From Alteromonas sp. ASW11-130 (GTDB lineage: Bacteria; Pseudomonadota; Gammaproteobacteria; Enterobacterales; Alteromonadaceae), in NCBI RefSeq assembly GCF_026183735.1, contig NZ_JAPFRE010000005.1, positions 191,055-229,795 on the forward strand: 38,741 nucleotides of DNA, written 5' to 3'. This document shows, one piece after another, positions 1-9,110 of this stretch. The translations under genes and the position numbers were made by a program. Within the stretch, counting starts at the first letter, position 1; each line of letters begins with the position of its first letter. The notes beneath the pieces were generated by a model, which was not told where the DNA came from, did no database searches, and saw nothing but the letters and a program-made list of their open reading frames with translations.

Positions 1-1
1 T

Positions 2-396
2 TCCTCGGCTATGGGGGAATTCCAATCATAGGTAAGTGATTACGGAGATCGTGATGTTCATCACGATGACGATGTTTTCGGAGACTGTGGAAAAGCAACT
101 CGTAATTTTCATCACGATGACGATGTATTCGTAGACTGTGGAAAAGCAGCTCGTAATTTTCATCACGATGACGATGTTTTTGAAAGTTACAACTACTCGT
201 CGTCCCGATGGAAATCGGGATCTCTCGCCATGTTAACCTAAACACCAATAGACCTTATTTCTCGGTTTTGGGGGAATTCCAATCATAGGTGGGTGGTTAC
301 GGAGATCGTGATATTCATCACGATGACGATGTTTTTGGAGACTGTAGAAAAGCGGCTCGTGATATTCATCACAATGACGATGTTTTTGAAAGTTTA
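2..396. repeat. 51-bp tandem repeats within a 257-bp duplication
   Basis: A 51-bp unit starts at 50, 101 and 152, and again at 307 and 358. Its core is CATCACGATGACGATGTTTT followed by a segment like GACTGTGGAAAAGC. The two arrays lie inside a larger duplication offset by exactly 257 bp: a shared leader (GGAATTCCAATCATAGGT) occurs near 17 and again near 274. The second copy has one unit fewer. Some units carry a small hairpin, CGTGATG-TT-CATCACG. The period is a multiple of three, so the minus strand reads as a 17-residue repeat rich in His, Arg and Glu; I judge this incidental because the start and end are not gene-like. The units adjoin each other without spacers, so this is not CRISPR. The function is unknown. 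Confidence 0.85.
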
Positions 397-414
397 AACA
401 GCCCCTCAGCGCAC

Positions 415-442
415 TTAAAGGGGCGTTTTAAAGCCCCTTTAA
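415..442. terminator. Hairpin terminator downstream of the TPR lipoprotein gene
   Basis: Perfect 10-bp arms TTAAAGGGGC (415-424) and GCCCCTTTAA (433-442) enclose an 8-nt loop. The hairpin lies 73 bp beyond the stop codon of the minus-strand lipoprotein gene. A/T-rich arm ends give a U-run on either strand, so it could act in both directions. Confidence 0.7.
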
Positions 443-450
443 GGATTCGA

Positions 451-472
451 GCTCCCCGTTTATTGGGGGAGC
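451..472. terminator. Second terminator-like hairpin
   Basis: Arms GCTCCCC (451-457) and GGGGAGC (466-472) form a GC-rich hairpin 8 bp from the preceding one and 43 bp past the stop of the TPR lipoprotein gene. It has no clear T-tract, so it may be an auxiliary terminator or mRNA 3' end stabiliser. Confidence 0.45.
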
Positions 473-514
473 CTCCGCTATAAGTGCTATTAAATTGTAT
501 TAAAAGTCTAAATT

Positions 515-3274
515 TTAAAGGTATTGTTCTTTTAATGCTTGCTCGCGCTGTTTAGCACTTTGACGCTTGTATTGCCGGTCAGTCAATTTACGCTCAGCCA
601 AGGCCGTTTTACCTTGTTGAAATAGCAATTCTACGTAATTTAAGTAGACTTCTTCGTTACGAGTTTTTTCATTAATTACTCTATCGTAAAGAGCTAATGC
701 TTCTTCCGGCTTTTGTTTCTTAATTAGCACTTGAGCCAGCGTATCTACAGAGTCAGCATTATCAGGTCTTTGTTCTACCGCTTTCCGCGAGAGCTGTTCA
801 GCGCGGTCCAACTTATTGTCTTGCAGATACAAGTAAGCGAGATTATTGAGTACAACAAAATTGTCAGGCGTGACCTTTAAAATATTTTCATAGGCCTTTT
901 TCGCCTCATCATCATCCTTTCCTATCAAACGCTCCGCATAAAGCATATTTGCACGAACATCTTGGGGATTCTTTTCAATATGTTCTTTTAACAGAGCGAA
1001 TCCTTCTGAATGCCGATTCGATGCCTCGTAACTGGCGAGCACTAGAACCAGGTTTTTTGAGTTCGGCAAAGCGTTATACGCCGCCAACGCGTCCTCGACA
1101 GCGGATTCCCCCTTTCCTTCCTGAAGCGCTATGCGTGCTTCTATACCGCGCACAAAAGGCACTGACTTGAAATCTTCTGGCAGTTGACCCAGTATTTCGC
1201 GCGCCTCTTCTATCTGGCGTACCATTGCATGGAAATAGGCTTTTATTGTAAGTAGCTGCCTGTCGTTACGCGCTTTCAAATAAGAAGCTAATACATCTAT
1301 CCCATCTTCATATTTACTTTGGGCATCATAAATTAGCAACAACCCTAGTACTGCACTTTTACTCGATGGCGATTCTTTATGCCATCTTTCAAAATGTTCT
1401 TGTGCCTGTGAAACTTGATTATTTTTAAGTAATGCCTGACCTCTTAATTGCCAGTATGATTTCGGCGCACTTTCACTTTCGTCTTGCTCAAATGGTTTTA
1501 AAGTGGCCAGCATGTCATCAATCTTATCCAAAGAGTATTGCATACGGGCTAGAAGTAATCTCAGCTGGACGTTATCCTTGTTATCACTAAGCTTACTTTT
1601 AACGTTTTTGATTACTTCTTCTCCACTTCCTTGCTCTTTTTCTACCGCAAACAGAAATGACAAAGCCGCCGTATTGTTTGGCTCAATTTCTAATGCTGCC
1701 ATGATCTCGCGTTTTGCTAAATCAAACTGTTGTTGCTGCGCATGAAGACGTGCTTTAGACAAATTTATGCGTACATCATCAGGGGCAATTTTAGCTGCAC
1801 TTTGTAGGGCCTGTTCAGCTTCGTCAGGTTTATTTTCTCTTATTGCGATGTCAACCAACCCCAACCATGGATTGATCGTGTTTGCGTCTTTTTCTATCCA
1901 TTCAGTCGCCAGCGCTTTGGCTTTGTCCAACTGATTCGTCGATAAGTAAGCTGCTAATAAGGTATTTTGTGTTAGATCTGACTCAGGCGCCTTTTCCACT
2001 GCCGCTTCAAGATTTACAATTCCATCGACATCTTTTAAAGACAACTGAAGTAAGCCTACGCGAGTAAAATCTTCTGCTGAGGTACTAAGTTCGCTACTCT
2101 TTTCTACCATTTTACGGGCGTCTTCTATATTACCTTCACGCAGTAACTCGAACCCCGCTTTGGAAAACAAAACTGCATCTGCCTCCATATCCCCTTCTAA
2201 TCTGTTAAGCACATCGGTGGCATCTCCACTCAGTCCCTGTTGCAATAAACTATCAGCGAGCATGCGTAAACCCGGGTGATCATCCGGAAGTTTTGACGCA
2301 ATCATAGATAAATGACGACTTGTCGCAGGAAAGTCATCTAATCGGTATGCACTATGTCCCGCCAACAATCGCACAGCGGGCTCGTTTCTACCGTTCTGGA
2401 TCGCTCTTTCAAGGTGTGTCAATGCTAACTCATAGTCTCCCTTTGATGCTTCAATAATGCCTTTAAATTGATTTAGCACCCCGTTATCACGACTTAATTT
2501 AAGTAGCTCATCTACAATAGGTTCCGCTTGCTCTAATAACATCAGATCAATGAGCAACGCAGCTAATGTAAATTTTGTATTTATGTCTTTCGGAAACTTT
2601 TCAACATACGTTTGATAGACCTCAGCTGCTTCAGATTTTTGTTCATTAGCCAGGTGCAATCGTGCAAGCTGCAAAAGAACGTCTTTATTGCCTGGTGACT
2701 GTTCTCGAAGCGTCAGTGTATTACTTAAGGCACCTTCAATATCTTTTTCAAGAATGCGTTCCATCGACTTAAGTAAGCCTTTATATACTGACGCTGTCTC
2801 TAGTATAAGCAATTCGTCTATCAGTTTTTTTGCTTCGTCTTTTTTATCCAATTTTAACAGCGCTTCTATTTTATAGAAGCCCACTTTGACCTTTTCGACC
2901 GCTGTAAGGCCCTGCGTTGTATGATCAATTTGGGTTAACGCGTTCTCTGCACCTGTATACTGATAGGCAACTGACAAGTGAGGTAAAACTTCAGACGCAG
3001 GATGACCAAGCTCCAAGGCTCTATTCAGCTCCTTTTCTGCGCCTGCATAATTTCCTTTTTCCAAGTAAAGCTTTCCTAACTCAAATCTGGGTAAAGAGGC
3101 CTGTGGGTCAATTTGCACTGAATTTTTATATTCAATAATGGCAGCATCAATGTTATTCGCTTTCTGAAATTGACGGGCGGCGGAAATATGTTCTTCCATC
3201 GTTGCTTCTCCACAGCCGTATAGCCCGGTTAGCCCTGCAATTAATATCAACGAACCTACTCTGGCTTTATTCAT
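515..3274 (-). CDS. prsT: TPR-repeat lipoprotein of PEP-CTERM/exopolysaccharide type (PrsT-like)
   Basis: This 919-aa protein begins with a lipoprotein signal: a hydrophobic stretch ending in LYGC, with the acceptor cysteine at residue 21. The rest is alpha-helical and made of many tetratricopeptide repeats, with recurring patterns such as A-x-x-x-Y-x-x-x-L-x-x-x-P and a clear canonical unit near residues 815-850 (VLNNLAYLYLQ). The size, the N-terminal lipobox and end-to-end TPRs match the family annotated as PEP-CTERM system TPR-repeat lipoprotein PrsT, which is normally found with exopolysaccharide and protein-sorting loci. No EpsH/XrtA exosortase or PEP-CTERM substrate gene is visible here, so that pathway link is family knowledge, not local evidence. 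The gene diverges from deaD and ends before two terminator hairpins. Likely role: an outer-membrane-anchored scaffold. Confidence 0.75.
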   Translation of the reverse strand: MNKARVGSLILIAGLTGLYGCGEATMEEHISAARQFQKANNIDAAIIEYKNSVQIDPQASLPRFELGKLYLEKGNYAGAEKELNRALELGHPASEVLPHLSVAYQYTGAENALTQIDHTTQGLTAVEKVKVGFYKIEALLKLDKKDEAKKLIDELLILETASVYKGLLKSMERILEKDIEGALSNTLTLREQSPGNKDVLLQLARLHLANEQKSEAAEVYQTYVEKFPKDINTKFTLAALLIDLMLLEQAEPIVDELLKLSRDNGVLNQFKGIIEASKGDYELALTHLERAIQNGRNEPAVRLLAGHSAYRLDDFPATSRHLSMIASKLPDDHPGLRMLADSLLQQGLSGDATDVLNRLEGDMEADAVLFSKAGFELLREGNIEDARKMVEKSSELSTSAEDFTRVGLLQLSLKDVDGIVNLEAAVEKAPESDLTQNTLLAAYLSTNQLDKAKALATEWIEKDANTINPWLGLVDIAIRENKPDEAEQALQSAAKIAPDDVRINLSKARLHAQQQQFDLAKREIMAALEIEPNNTAALSFLFAVEKEQGSGEEVIKNVKSKLSDNKDNVQLRLLLARMQYSLDKIDDMLATLKPFEQDESESAPKSYWQLRGQALLKNNQVSQAQEHFERWHKESPSSKSAVLGLLLIYDAQSKYEDGIDVLASYLKARNDRQLLTIKAYFHAMVRQIEEAREILGQLPEDFKSVPFVRGIEARIALQEGKGESAVEDALAAYNALPNSKNLVLVLASYEASNRHSEGFALLKEHIEKNPQDVRANMLYAERLIGKDDDEAKKAYENILKVTPDNFVVLNNLAYLYLQDNKLDRAEQLSRKAVEQRPDNADSVDTLAQVLIKKQKPEEALALYDRVINEKTRNEEVYLNYVELLFQQGKTALAERKLTDRQYKRQSAKQREQALKEQYL

Positions 3275-3460
3275 TTTTGCATCCTATCTTTGAATGGTTT
3301 GCCACTTTGTTAGTAGCTTTTTTTATGATTATTGGTGGAAATTGTCAAATCTCGTTTCCATTTAATTGGATACAAGGTTATTAATGGAATATAATAAGCG
3401 TTTTGCAACAATTTGCCGGCTTACGTCTCCAGCCGCGCCCGCCTTTTCTCAGGATCATGA

Positions 3461-5185
3461 ATGACCAATAATGTCGAGCTGACTTTTAAAGACCTTAATT
3501 TACCACAACCCATCTTACAAGCACTTGAAAAAGTTGGCTATGAGAAACCGTCCCCTATTCAGGCAGAAAGTATACCTTTACTGCTAGCTGGGCATGACCT
3601 ATTAGGTCAAGCGCAAACCGGCACTGGAAAGACCGCGGCTTTTGCATTGCCAATGCTAGCCCAAATTGAGTCCGATACGAAATTACCTCAATTGCTCGTG
3701 TTAGCCCCTACTCGCGAACTCGCAATTCAGGTCGCGGAAGCATTTCAAGTATACGCCAGTTTTTCAAAAACCATTAAAGTACTACCTATCTATGGCGGTC
3801 AATCTTATGACAACCAAATCAGGCAACTAAAGCGTGGCGTACAAGTTATCGTAGGTACGCCTGGGCGTATTATCGACCACATTAATCGCAAAACACTCAA
3901 CTTAAGCGAACTAAAATTCTTAGTCTTAGATGAAGCAGACGAAATGCTACGTATGGGCTTTATAGATGATGTTGAGACTATTTTATCTCATGCTCCAGCA
4001 GAGCGTCAGACCGCATTATTTTCTGCGACTATGCCTGGTCCGATTAAAAAAATCACCCAGCGTTACTTAAAAGACCCGAAACACGTAAAGATTGCCTCAA
4101 AAGTATCCACTGCCAGCACAATTCGCCAGCGCTATTGCCAGATCGCGGGGCATCATAAGTTAGAAGCGCTTACTCGAATTATGGAAGTTGAGCCATTTGA
4201 TGGCATGATTATTTTCGTACGCACTAAAACTGCAACCGTTGAATTAGCAGATAAACTGGCTGCGCGTGGGTACGATGTTGAACCTTTGAACGGGGATATC
4301 CCTCAGAACGCCCGTGAACGTACCGTGGAAAAACTAAAGGATGGTACGATTGATATTCTAGTGGCAACAGACGTAGTTGCTCGTGGTCTAGATGTGGAAC
4401 GCGTCAGTCATGTTATCAACTACGATATTCCCTATGACACAGAATCCTATGTACACCGCATCGGTAGAACTGGCCGCGCGGGAAGAACTGGCGACGCTAT
4501 CTTGTTCATCTCACACCGCGAAAAGCGTTTGTTGTTTGCGATAGAAAAAACCACTAAACAGCAAATCGAACAAATGCCTATTCCTTCCATTAGCGAGTTG
4601 AATGAAACCCGGTTAAGTAAATTTAAGCTTTCTGTCGCGCAAGCTATAGACGGAAAGAGCTTAGAAAAGCTGATGCCAATCGTGGAAATGCTGCAAAAAG
4701 AAACGGAAGCTGCACCCGAAGTATTAATGGCTGCATTAGTACAAATGGCACAGGGTGATGAGCCCCTGATGCTCACTGAGTCTGACCGTCCTGATCTTCA
4801 TAGTAAACCCGCCAGAACCGAGCGTGGTGACCGACGAGAAAGCAGAGGTAGTAAAGACAGTCGTGATGGCCGAGGTGGTCGCGAACGCAAAAGCCCGAAC
4901 AAAGGACAGCGTAAACCTGAAGCAGGTATGCAACGCTTTAGGATAGACGTGGGTCGTGCTCATGGCGCTAAACCAGGCAATATCGTCGGCGCGATTGCTA
5001 ACGAAGCAAACATGCAAAGCAAGCATATCGGCGCTATTGAAATCTATGACAAATTCAGCACTGTTGATTTGCCAGCGGGAATGCCGAACGAAACTAAGGA
5101 TATTTTGCAAAATACCCGAGTAGCAGGTCAAAAACTTGCGCTTCGTGAGTGGAAAGATGCGCCACCTAAAAAGCGTAACAAATAA
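3461..5185 (+). CDS. deaD: DEAD-box ATP-dependent RNA helicase DeaD/CsdA
   Basis: The 574-aa protein carries the whole DEAD-box set in order: Q-motif (KPSPIQ), Walker A AQTGTGKT, PTREL, TPGR, DEAD, SAT and HRIGRTGRAG. A basic, Arg/Gly/Asp-rich linker follows near residues 445-485. The C-terminal domain, starting around RFRIDVGRAHG, matches the RNA-binding module of DeaD and DbpA. It unwinds RNA in ribosome assembly and mRNA decay, especially in the cold. The ATG at 3461 is preceded by AGGA with a 6-nt gap, which decides the start over an out-of-frame ATG at 3457. A strong hairpin-T terminator follows, so it is probably monocistronic. The length is close to the usual 570-640 aa. Confidence 0.95.
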   Translation: MTNNVELTFKDLNLPQPILQALEKVGYEKPSPIQAESIPLLLAGHDLLGQAQTGTGKTAAFALPMLAQIESDTKLPQLLVLAPTRELAIQVAEAFQVYASFSKTIKVLPIYGGQSYDNQIRQLKRGVQVIVGTPGRIIDHINRKTLNLSELKFLVLDEADEMLRMGFIDDVETILSHAPAERQTALFSATMPGPIKKITQRYLKDPKHVKIASKVSTASTIRQRYCQIAGHHKLEALTRIMEVEPFDGMIIFVRTKTATVELADKLAARGYDVEPLNGDIPQNARERTVEKLKDGTIDILVATDVVARGLDVERVSHVINYDIPYDTESYVHRIGRTGRAGRTGDAILFISHREKRLLFAIEKTTKQQIEQMPIPSISELNETRLSKFKLSVAQAIDGKSLEKLMPIVEMLQKETEAAPEVLMAALVQMAQGDEPLMLTESDRPDLHSKPARTERGDRRESRGSKDSRDGRGGRERKSPNKGQRKPEAGMQRFRIDVGRAHGAKPGNIVGAIANEANMQSKHIGAIEIYDKFSTVDLPAGMPNETKDILQNTRVAGQKLALREWKDAPPKKRNK

Positions 5186-5197
5186 GCTTTATATTCC

Positions 5198-5228
5198 AAA
5201 AAGAAATAACAATTCGTTATTTCTTTTT
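5198..5228 (+). terminator. Rho-independent terminator of deaD
   Basis: The arms AAAAAGAAATAAC (5198-5210) and GTTATTTCTTTTT (5216-5228) are fully complementary around a 5-nt loop and end in a T-run. They start 13 bp after the deaD stop codon. Confidence 0.85.
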
Positions 5229-5283
5229 TAGTTTTATATGAAGATGCTGTCAAACTTACGTTTTTTAAACATGTGTTAAAGCT

Positions 5284-6690
5284 ATGCAGTACTTCCCCAT
5301 ATTTATCGATACCACGTCGTTAACCTGCTTGATAGTCGGGGCAGGAAGCGTCGCTGCGCGCAAATTAGAGTTAGTTTTAAAAACTGAAGCACAGATTATC
5401 GTGGTTGCAGAGCATATTGACTCCGCTGTTGCCACACTCGCTCAATCATCTCAAGTCACCATCCATCAGCGTAAATTCAAGGACAGTGATCTCGCGAACA
5501 TAGGGATGGTGTTTGTATGCACAGCAGACGCCGTTCTTAATCAGCACATATCTGTACAAGCTAAACAACAAAATATTTTAGTTAACGTAGTGGATAAAAC
5601 CCAGCTATGTCAGTTTATTACACCCTCTATCATCGACCGATCACCGATAACCATCGCATTAAGCAGTGGCGGCGCGGCTCCTGTTTTATTGCGTCACTTG
5701 CGACAAAAGCTTGAGAGCATCATTCCTCAGGGCATAAGTAAATTAGGGGCATTCGCGCAAGCTTCTAGAGACACGGTGAAACGAGCACTGAGCAGTGTGA
5801 CTGCCCGCCGTAATTTTTGGGAAGGTATTTTTGAAGGGGACGTTGCAGAATTAGTCGAAAAAAATCAACACGACAAAGCTCAAGCACTGTTCGATAAGAC
5901 GCTTGCCGCTACTGTTAGCGGGGAAAAGCACGTCGGTGAAGTGTATTTAGTTGGCGCGGGGCCGGGCGATGCAGATTTACTTACTTTCAGGGCGTTGCGA
6001 TTAATGCAAAAAGCCGATGTCGTGATTTATGATCGTTTGGTATCCCCTCAAATTCTCGAGCTAGTCAGAAGAGACGCCGAAAAGCTCTATGTGGGTAAAG
6101 CAAAAAGCTTACACACTGTTCCTCAAAATGAAATTAATACATTAATTGTCGAAAAAGCGAAACAAGGCCAACGGGTGGTGCGTTTAAAAGGCGGCGATCC
6201 CTTTATATTTGGTCGCGGAGGTGAAGAAATTGCCTCGCTGGTTGACGCCGGAATTGGCTTCCAAGTGGTCCCTGGCATAACAGCAGCAAATGGCGCGAGT
6301 AGCTATGCCGGTATTCCTTTAACCCATCGTGACCATGCGCAATCGGTAGTATTCGCCACAGGTCACTTAAAAGACGACACGGTAGATCTGAACTGGTCTG
6401 CCCTTGCACACGCAAACCAAACAATCGTGTTTTACATGGGCTTGACAGGCTTATCGATTATTTGTCAAAAGCTTATTGCCCATGGGTTAAGTAAAGATAC
6501 CCATATCGCACTTATCGAAAATGCCACGATGCCTGAACAACGGGTAGTAGCCGGCACGCTAAACAATATTGAATCACTTGCCCAAAACGCTGATATTCAG
6601 CCTCCGGCGTTGATCATAGTAGGTAGTGTGGTAAGTCTTCACAGTAGCCTTAACTGGTACAATTCCCAAAAGACTAAAATTGAACCATAA
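5284..6690 (+). CDS. cysG: Siroheme synthase CysG (dehydrogenase/ferrochelatase plus uroporphyrinogen-III C-methyltransferase)
   Basis: The 468-aa length is typical of the fused enzyme. The N-terminal third is the precorrin-2 dehydrogenase and sirohydrochlorin ferrochelatase module: Rossmann glycine loop VGAGSVAARK near residues 18-27, then the NVVD segment. A linker/dimerisation part follows. From about residue 220 comes the SAM-dependent methyltransferase with its signature VGAGPGDADLLT, the RLKGGDPFIFGRGGEE loop and a VVPGITAA motif. It turns uroporphyrinogen III into siroheme, the cofactor of sulfite and nitrite reductases. It acts in the cytoplasm. No sulfate-assimilation genes adjoin it here. 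The downstream gene at 6727 follows after 36 bp and may be cotranscribed. Confidence 0.95.
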   Translation: MQYFPIFIDTTSLTCLIVGAGSVAARKLELVLKTEAQIIVVAEHIDSAVATLAQSSQVTIHQRKFKDSDLANIGMVFVCTADAVLNQHISVQAKQQNILVNVVDKTQLCQFITPSIIDRSPITIALSSGGAAPVLLRHLRQKLESIIPQGISKLGAFAQASRDTVKRALSSVTARRNFWEGIFEGDVAELVEKNQHDKAQALFDKTLAATVSGEKHVGEVYLVGAGPGDADLLTFRALRLMQKADVVIYDRLVSPQILELVRRDAEKLYVGKAKSLHTVPQNEINTLIVEKAKQGQRVVRLKGGDPFIFGRGGEEIASLVDAGIGFQVVPGITAANGASSYAGIPLTHRDHAQSVVFATGHLKDDTVDLNWSALAHANQTIVFYMGLTGLSIICQKLIAHGLSKDTHIALIENATMPEQRVVAGTLNNIESLAQNADIQPPALIIVGSVVSLHSSLNWYNSQKTKIEP

Positions 6691-6726
6691 TGAAAATAGA
6701 AATGAGTTGAAAAAGGCTGAGGTATT

Positions 6727-7671
6727 GTGTTTCGTGGTTTATTGATTTTACTAATATTGACATGGAGCACTTTAGCGATTGGTCAACAAATTAGTTTTAA
6801 AAAAGAACATACTCAAGAGTTAGCCAAATATTCTTATCGATGGTTAGAGCTCAACGGAACCGAGCAATCTTTAGAATTTTCTCTTAAAAACAGTGAGTTG
6901 GACAACACCCCCAGTCTTCAACGAACCTTCCAACCTGCTCTAGCCCAACGTTATGTAACGGTAGCGCTTTTAAAAGAAGCCCGCGAAGTCGATCCTAAAA
7001 AAGCACGTATAGAAATTAAACCCAGAAACGAAGCTATTGAAGTTAAAGTAAGCTCGCCGAGTCAACAGCAGGCAGCGATCATTCAAGCAAAATTACAAAA
7101 GCGGCGTGAAGAAGCGTATAGAGAATATCTTGAAGATCATTACTACACGCAATTTCTTACCCCTTTGAATGAAAAAGCAGTAAAACCCGATCACGTGCGT
7201 TACATTGTCGAAACTACCGATGCGCTTATACCTTTATCTCAGGCTTTCTACAATAAACTGACAGAAGACTCAGGGGCAAGGGAGTACTTCAATTTGCTTT
7301 TGAGCTGGGTGCAAAGTATCCCTTATGATACTTTAGAAGACCGGACTGGCAGTAACGGCTCTGGTTTTTCACCTCCATCGCAGCTTCTGTCGCAAAACAA
7401 GGGAGACTGCGACAGCAAAAGCGTCATAACAGCCTCGATTGTCAGAGCGTTTCTTCCCACCACCGCTATGGTATTAGTATTATTGCCTGAGCACGCACTT
7501 CTTGGTGTAGCGATCCCCCCAAAAGGAAACGAGCTAACTATAATAGATAAAGGTACGACATATGTCTTAATGGAACCTACTGGACCTGCGTTATTGCCTT
7601 TTGGTCAAGTAGCTCCGACTACCAGACGATATCTGGCAAATGGTCAATATACGTTAGAACGCATACAATAG
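6727..7671 (+). CDS. Exported transglutaminase-like (cysteine peptidase fold) protein
   Basis: The 314-aa protein starts at GTG and has an N-terminal hydrophobic signal peptide (LLILLILTWSTLAIG, cleavage expected near residue 20). The C-terminal half has the arrangement of a transglutaminase-like core: NKGDCDSKS with Cys228, then PEHALLGVAI with His256, then an acidic residue in LMEPTGP (Glu283). That Cys-His-acid order is characteristic of the fold. The residues around 85-150 are highly charged and helical. The substrate is unknown; relatives act as periplasmic peptidases or amidases. It lies 36 bp after cysG on the same strand and ends at a shared terminator with the convergent traT-like gene. 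Confidence 0.7.
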   Translation: MFRGLLILLILTWSTLAIGQQISFKKEHTQELAKYSYRWLELNGTEQSLEFSLKNSELDNTPSLQRTFQPALAQRYVTVALLKEAREVDPKKARIEIKPRNEAIEVKVSSPSQQQAAIIQAKLQKRREEAYREYLEDHYYTQFLTPLNEKAVKPDHVRYIVETTDALIPLSQAFYNKLTEDSGAREYFNLLLSWVQSIPYDTLEDRTGSNGSGFSPPSQLLSQNKGDCDSKSVITASIVRAFLPTTAMVLVLLPEHALLGVAIPPKGNELTIIDKGTTYVLMEPTGPALLPFGQVAPTTRRYLANGQYTLERIQ

Positions 7672-7698
7672 ACTTTCAAATATTACCGTAAATTATAC

Positions 7699-7730
7699 AA
7701 ACAAAACGCCCATAACGAGGCGCTTTGTTT
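7699..7730. terminator. Bidirectional terminator between convergent genes
   Basis: AAACAAAACGCC (7699-7710) pairs with GGCGCTTTGTTT (7719-7730) with one mismatch around an 8-nt loop. A-rich and T-rich flanks serve both converging genes (stops at 7671 and 7745). Confidence 0.8.
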
Positions 7731-7744
7731 AATGACAGCTAGTA

Positions 7745-8491
7745 TTAAAAAAATGAAGCCATTGCGTATGCGGTTTTATCAAACATCAGCGATTGCGCTT
7801 CTTCCAACTCCAAATTCGCTTTATTCGCAGTGGTGACCACGCGTGTTCGATATTCCTTTCTATTACTCGCCTCAGAGTATGTTTGTGTCGTGCCACCGTC
7901 ATCAGATGTCTTTACATTTACTTTAGAGTCCCTTCTTACTATCACCCCTTGTGGGGCCCTTTCTTTTATTTGTATATCTGCAACAAGCAAATACGTTACA
8001 TCTTTAACAAATGCGTTTGCAGCGGTGGAAGCCAAACCGCCTATCAGTCCTCCCGCAGCCGCGCCACGATACCCACTACCTGAAGCCACTGCAGCCGCAG
8101 AACCCACAGCAACGCCCTCAAATCCAGTGCGTAAATATCCCTCTGCAGCAGTGGGTGATGCTTTTTCCAAATTGCGTACGAATACACTCATCGTATATTG
8201 CGCTTCTTTGGGGTCGTCCACAAATTCATAACCATTACCGTTGGACGAAATTTGCGAATTGAGAGCATTTTTAAATTCATTGCGGTCAAATTCCATTACC
8301 GCCGATCTTACTTGTAAGTAAATCTTACGTTCCTCTGGCGGTACGGGTTCAACAAATATAGAAGTGCTCAGCTTGGTCTGTACATCAAGATCCTTCTTCG
8401 CGATAGATGTATGTATTGCTCCACAACCGGATAGAAAAAGTAAAAGCATTAACACTACACTACCTTGCGAATAGATATTCCTTGTTTTCAT
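7745..8491 (-). CDS. traT: TraT-family outer-membrane lipoprotein
   Basis: The 248-aa protein opens with a lipoprotein signal ending in FLSGC (Cys23). It matches the TraT complement-resistance family in overall plan: the early segment SIAKKDLDVQTKLS, a YTMSVFVRNL strand, and a hydrophobic glycine/alanine-rich middle (residues about 127-162). The conserved YLLVADIQIKER segment and a final NLELEEA region follow. TraT was described on F-like plasmids, where it gives surface exclusion and serum resistance; chromosomal copies are frequent in marine gammaproteobacteria, where the role is unclear. No conjugation genes adjoin it. A small exported protein is encoded just upstream on the same strand. 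Confidence 0.85.
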   Translation of the reverse strand: MKTRNIYSQGSVVLMLLLFLSGCGAIHTSIAKKDLDVQTKLSTSIFVEPVPPEERKIYLQVRSAVMEFDRNEFKNALNSQISSNGNGYEFVDDPKEAQYTMSVFVRNLEKASPTAAEGYLRTGFEGVAVGSAAAVASGSGYRGAAAGGLIGGLASTAANAFVKDVTYLLVADIQIKERAPQGVIVRRDSKVNVKTSDDGGTTQTYSEASNRKEYRTRVVTTANKANLELEEAQSLMFDKTAYAMASFF

Positions 8492-8517
8492 CTTATTACC
8501 CTATTTAAATGTCTGAT

Positions 8518-8859
8518 TTAGTTATAGTATCTACCGTAATATCGATAGTAATACTTACAGTTTCGATACTCTGTCCAGCTATACCTAAGTAAGTCTCTGC
8601 AAGTGTATCCAGATCGCCAATGCGTACCACCATATTCCTTAGGTTTAACATTCTTTTCCAACATACTGTTTATATAAGCGTCTACCTCCTCGGGCTTCTC
8701 AGCCAAAAATGGTTTTGACATGACTTCTTTATTTAATTGGGCTTGCATTTGGGCAAGTTCATCATCATTTTGGTTAGCAGCACTTTGGGATAATGTTAAG
8801 AAGGGCAGGAACAGTACGAGAAGAGTGCATTTTCTACTTACGGCTTTGTTTACAAACAT
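8518..8859 (-). CDS. Small exported protein, unknown function
   Basis: The 113-aa product begins with a basic N-terminus and a hydrophobic stretch (TLLVLFLPFLTL) that looks like a signal peptide cleaved near residue 28. The mature part is acidic and helical (residues 30-70). It then ends in a tyrosine-rich tail with two cysteines (CRDLLRYSW, NCKYYYRYYGRYY). It lies 26 bp upstream of the TraT-like gene on the same strand, so the two may be cotranscribed, and RBS-like GGGAGAA precedes its ATG. I do not recognise the family. Confidence 0.6.
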   Translation of the reverse strand: MFVNKAVSRKCTLLVLFLPFLTLSQSAANQNDDELAQMQAQLNKEVMSKPFLAEKPEEVDAYINSMLEKNVKPKEYGGTHWRSGYTCRDLLRYSWTEYRNCKYYYRYYGRYYN

Positions 8860-9110
8860 AATTATTCTCCCTAAATCTACTTACCAAGTAGATACACTAT
8901 GTTCAATACAACAAAAACTCTAAATTAATGTAGTAAACCCTCCCAGATTTGCAAACTTCACGATAAAAAAACCAATTATAAATGGGAACGGACGGGGATC
9001 GAGGTTTAGATAAAGCTATCACTTCGCAAAAGGTAAGCGGATAAGGGGTATAAAAAAGAAGGAACAACAGGCCCAAAGCGAAGCTACGCTGCAGACCTAC
9101 AACGACAATT

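Noticed and set aside
9..248. 17-residue-repeat protein on the minus strand
   Set aside because: The repeat is explained by DNA repeats with a period that is a multiple of three; there is no good start and the frame is lost in the second copy.
50..396. CRISPR array in the 51-bp repeats
   Set aside because: The units are contiguous with no unique spacers, and no cas gene is in the window.
7793..8262. Plus-strand open frames opposite the TraT-like gene
   Set aside because: They are shadow frames of a clearly coding minus-strand lipoprotein gene.
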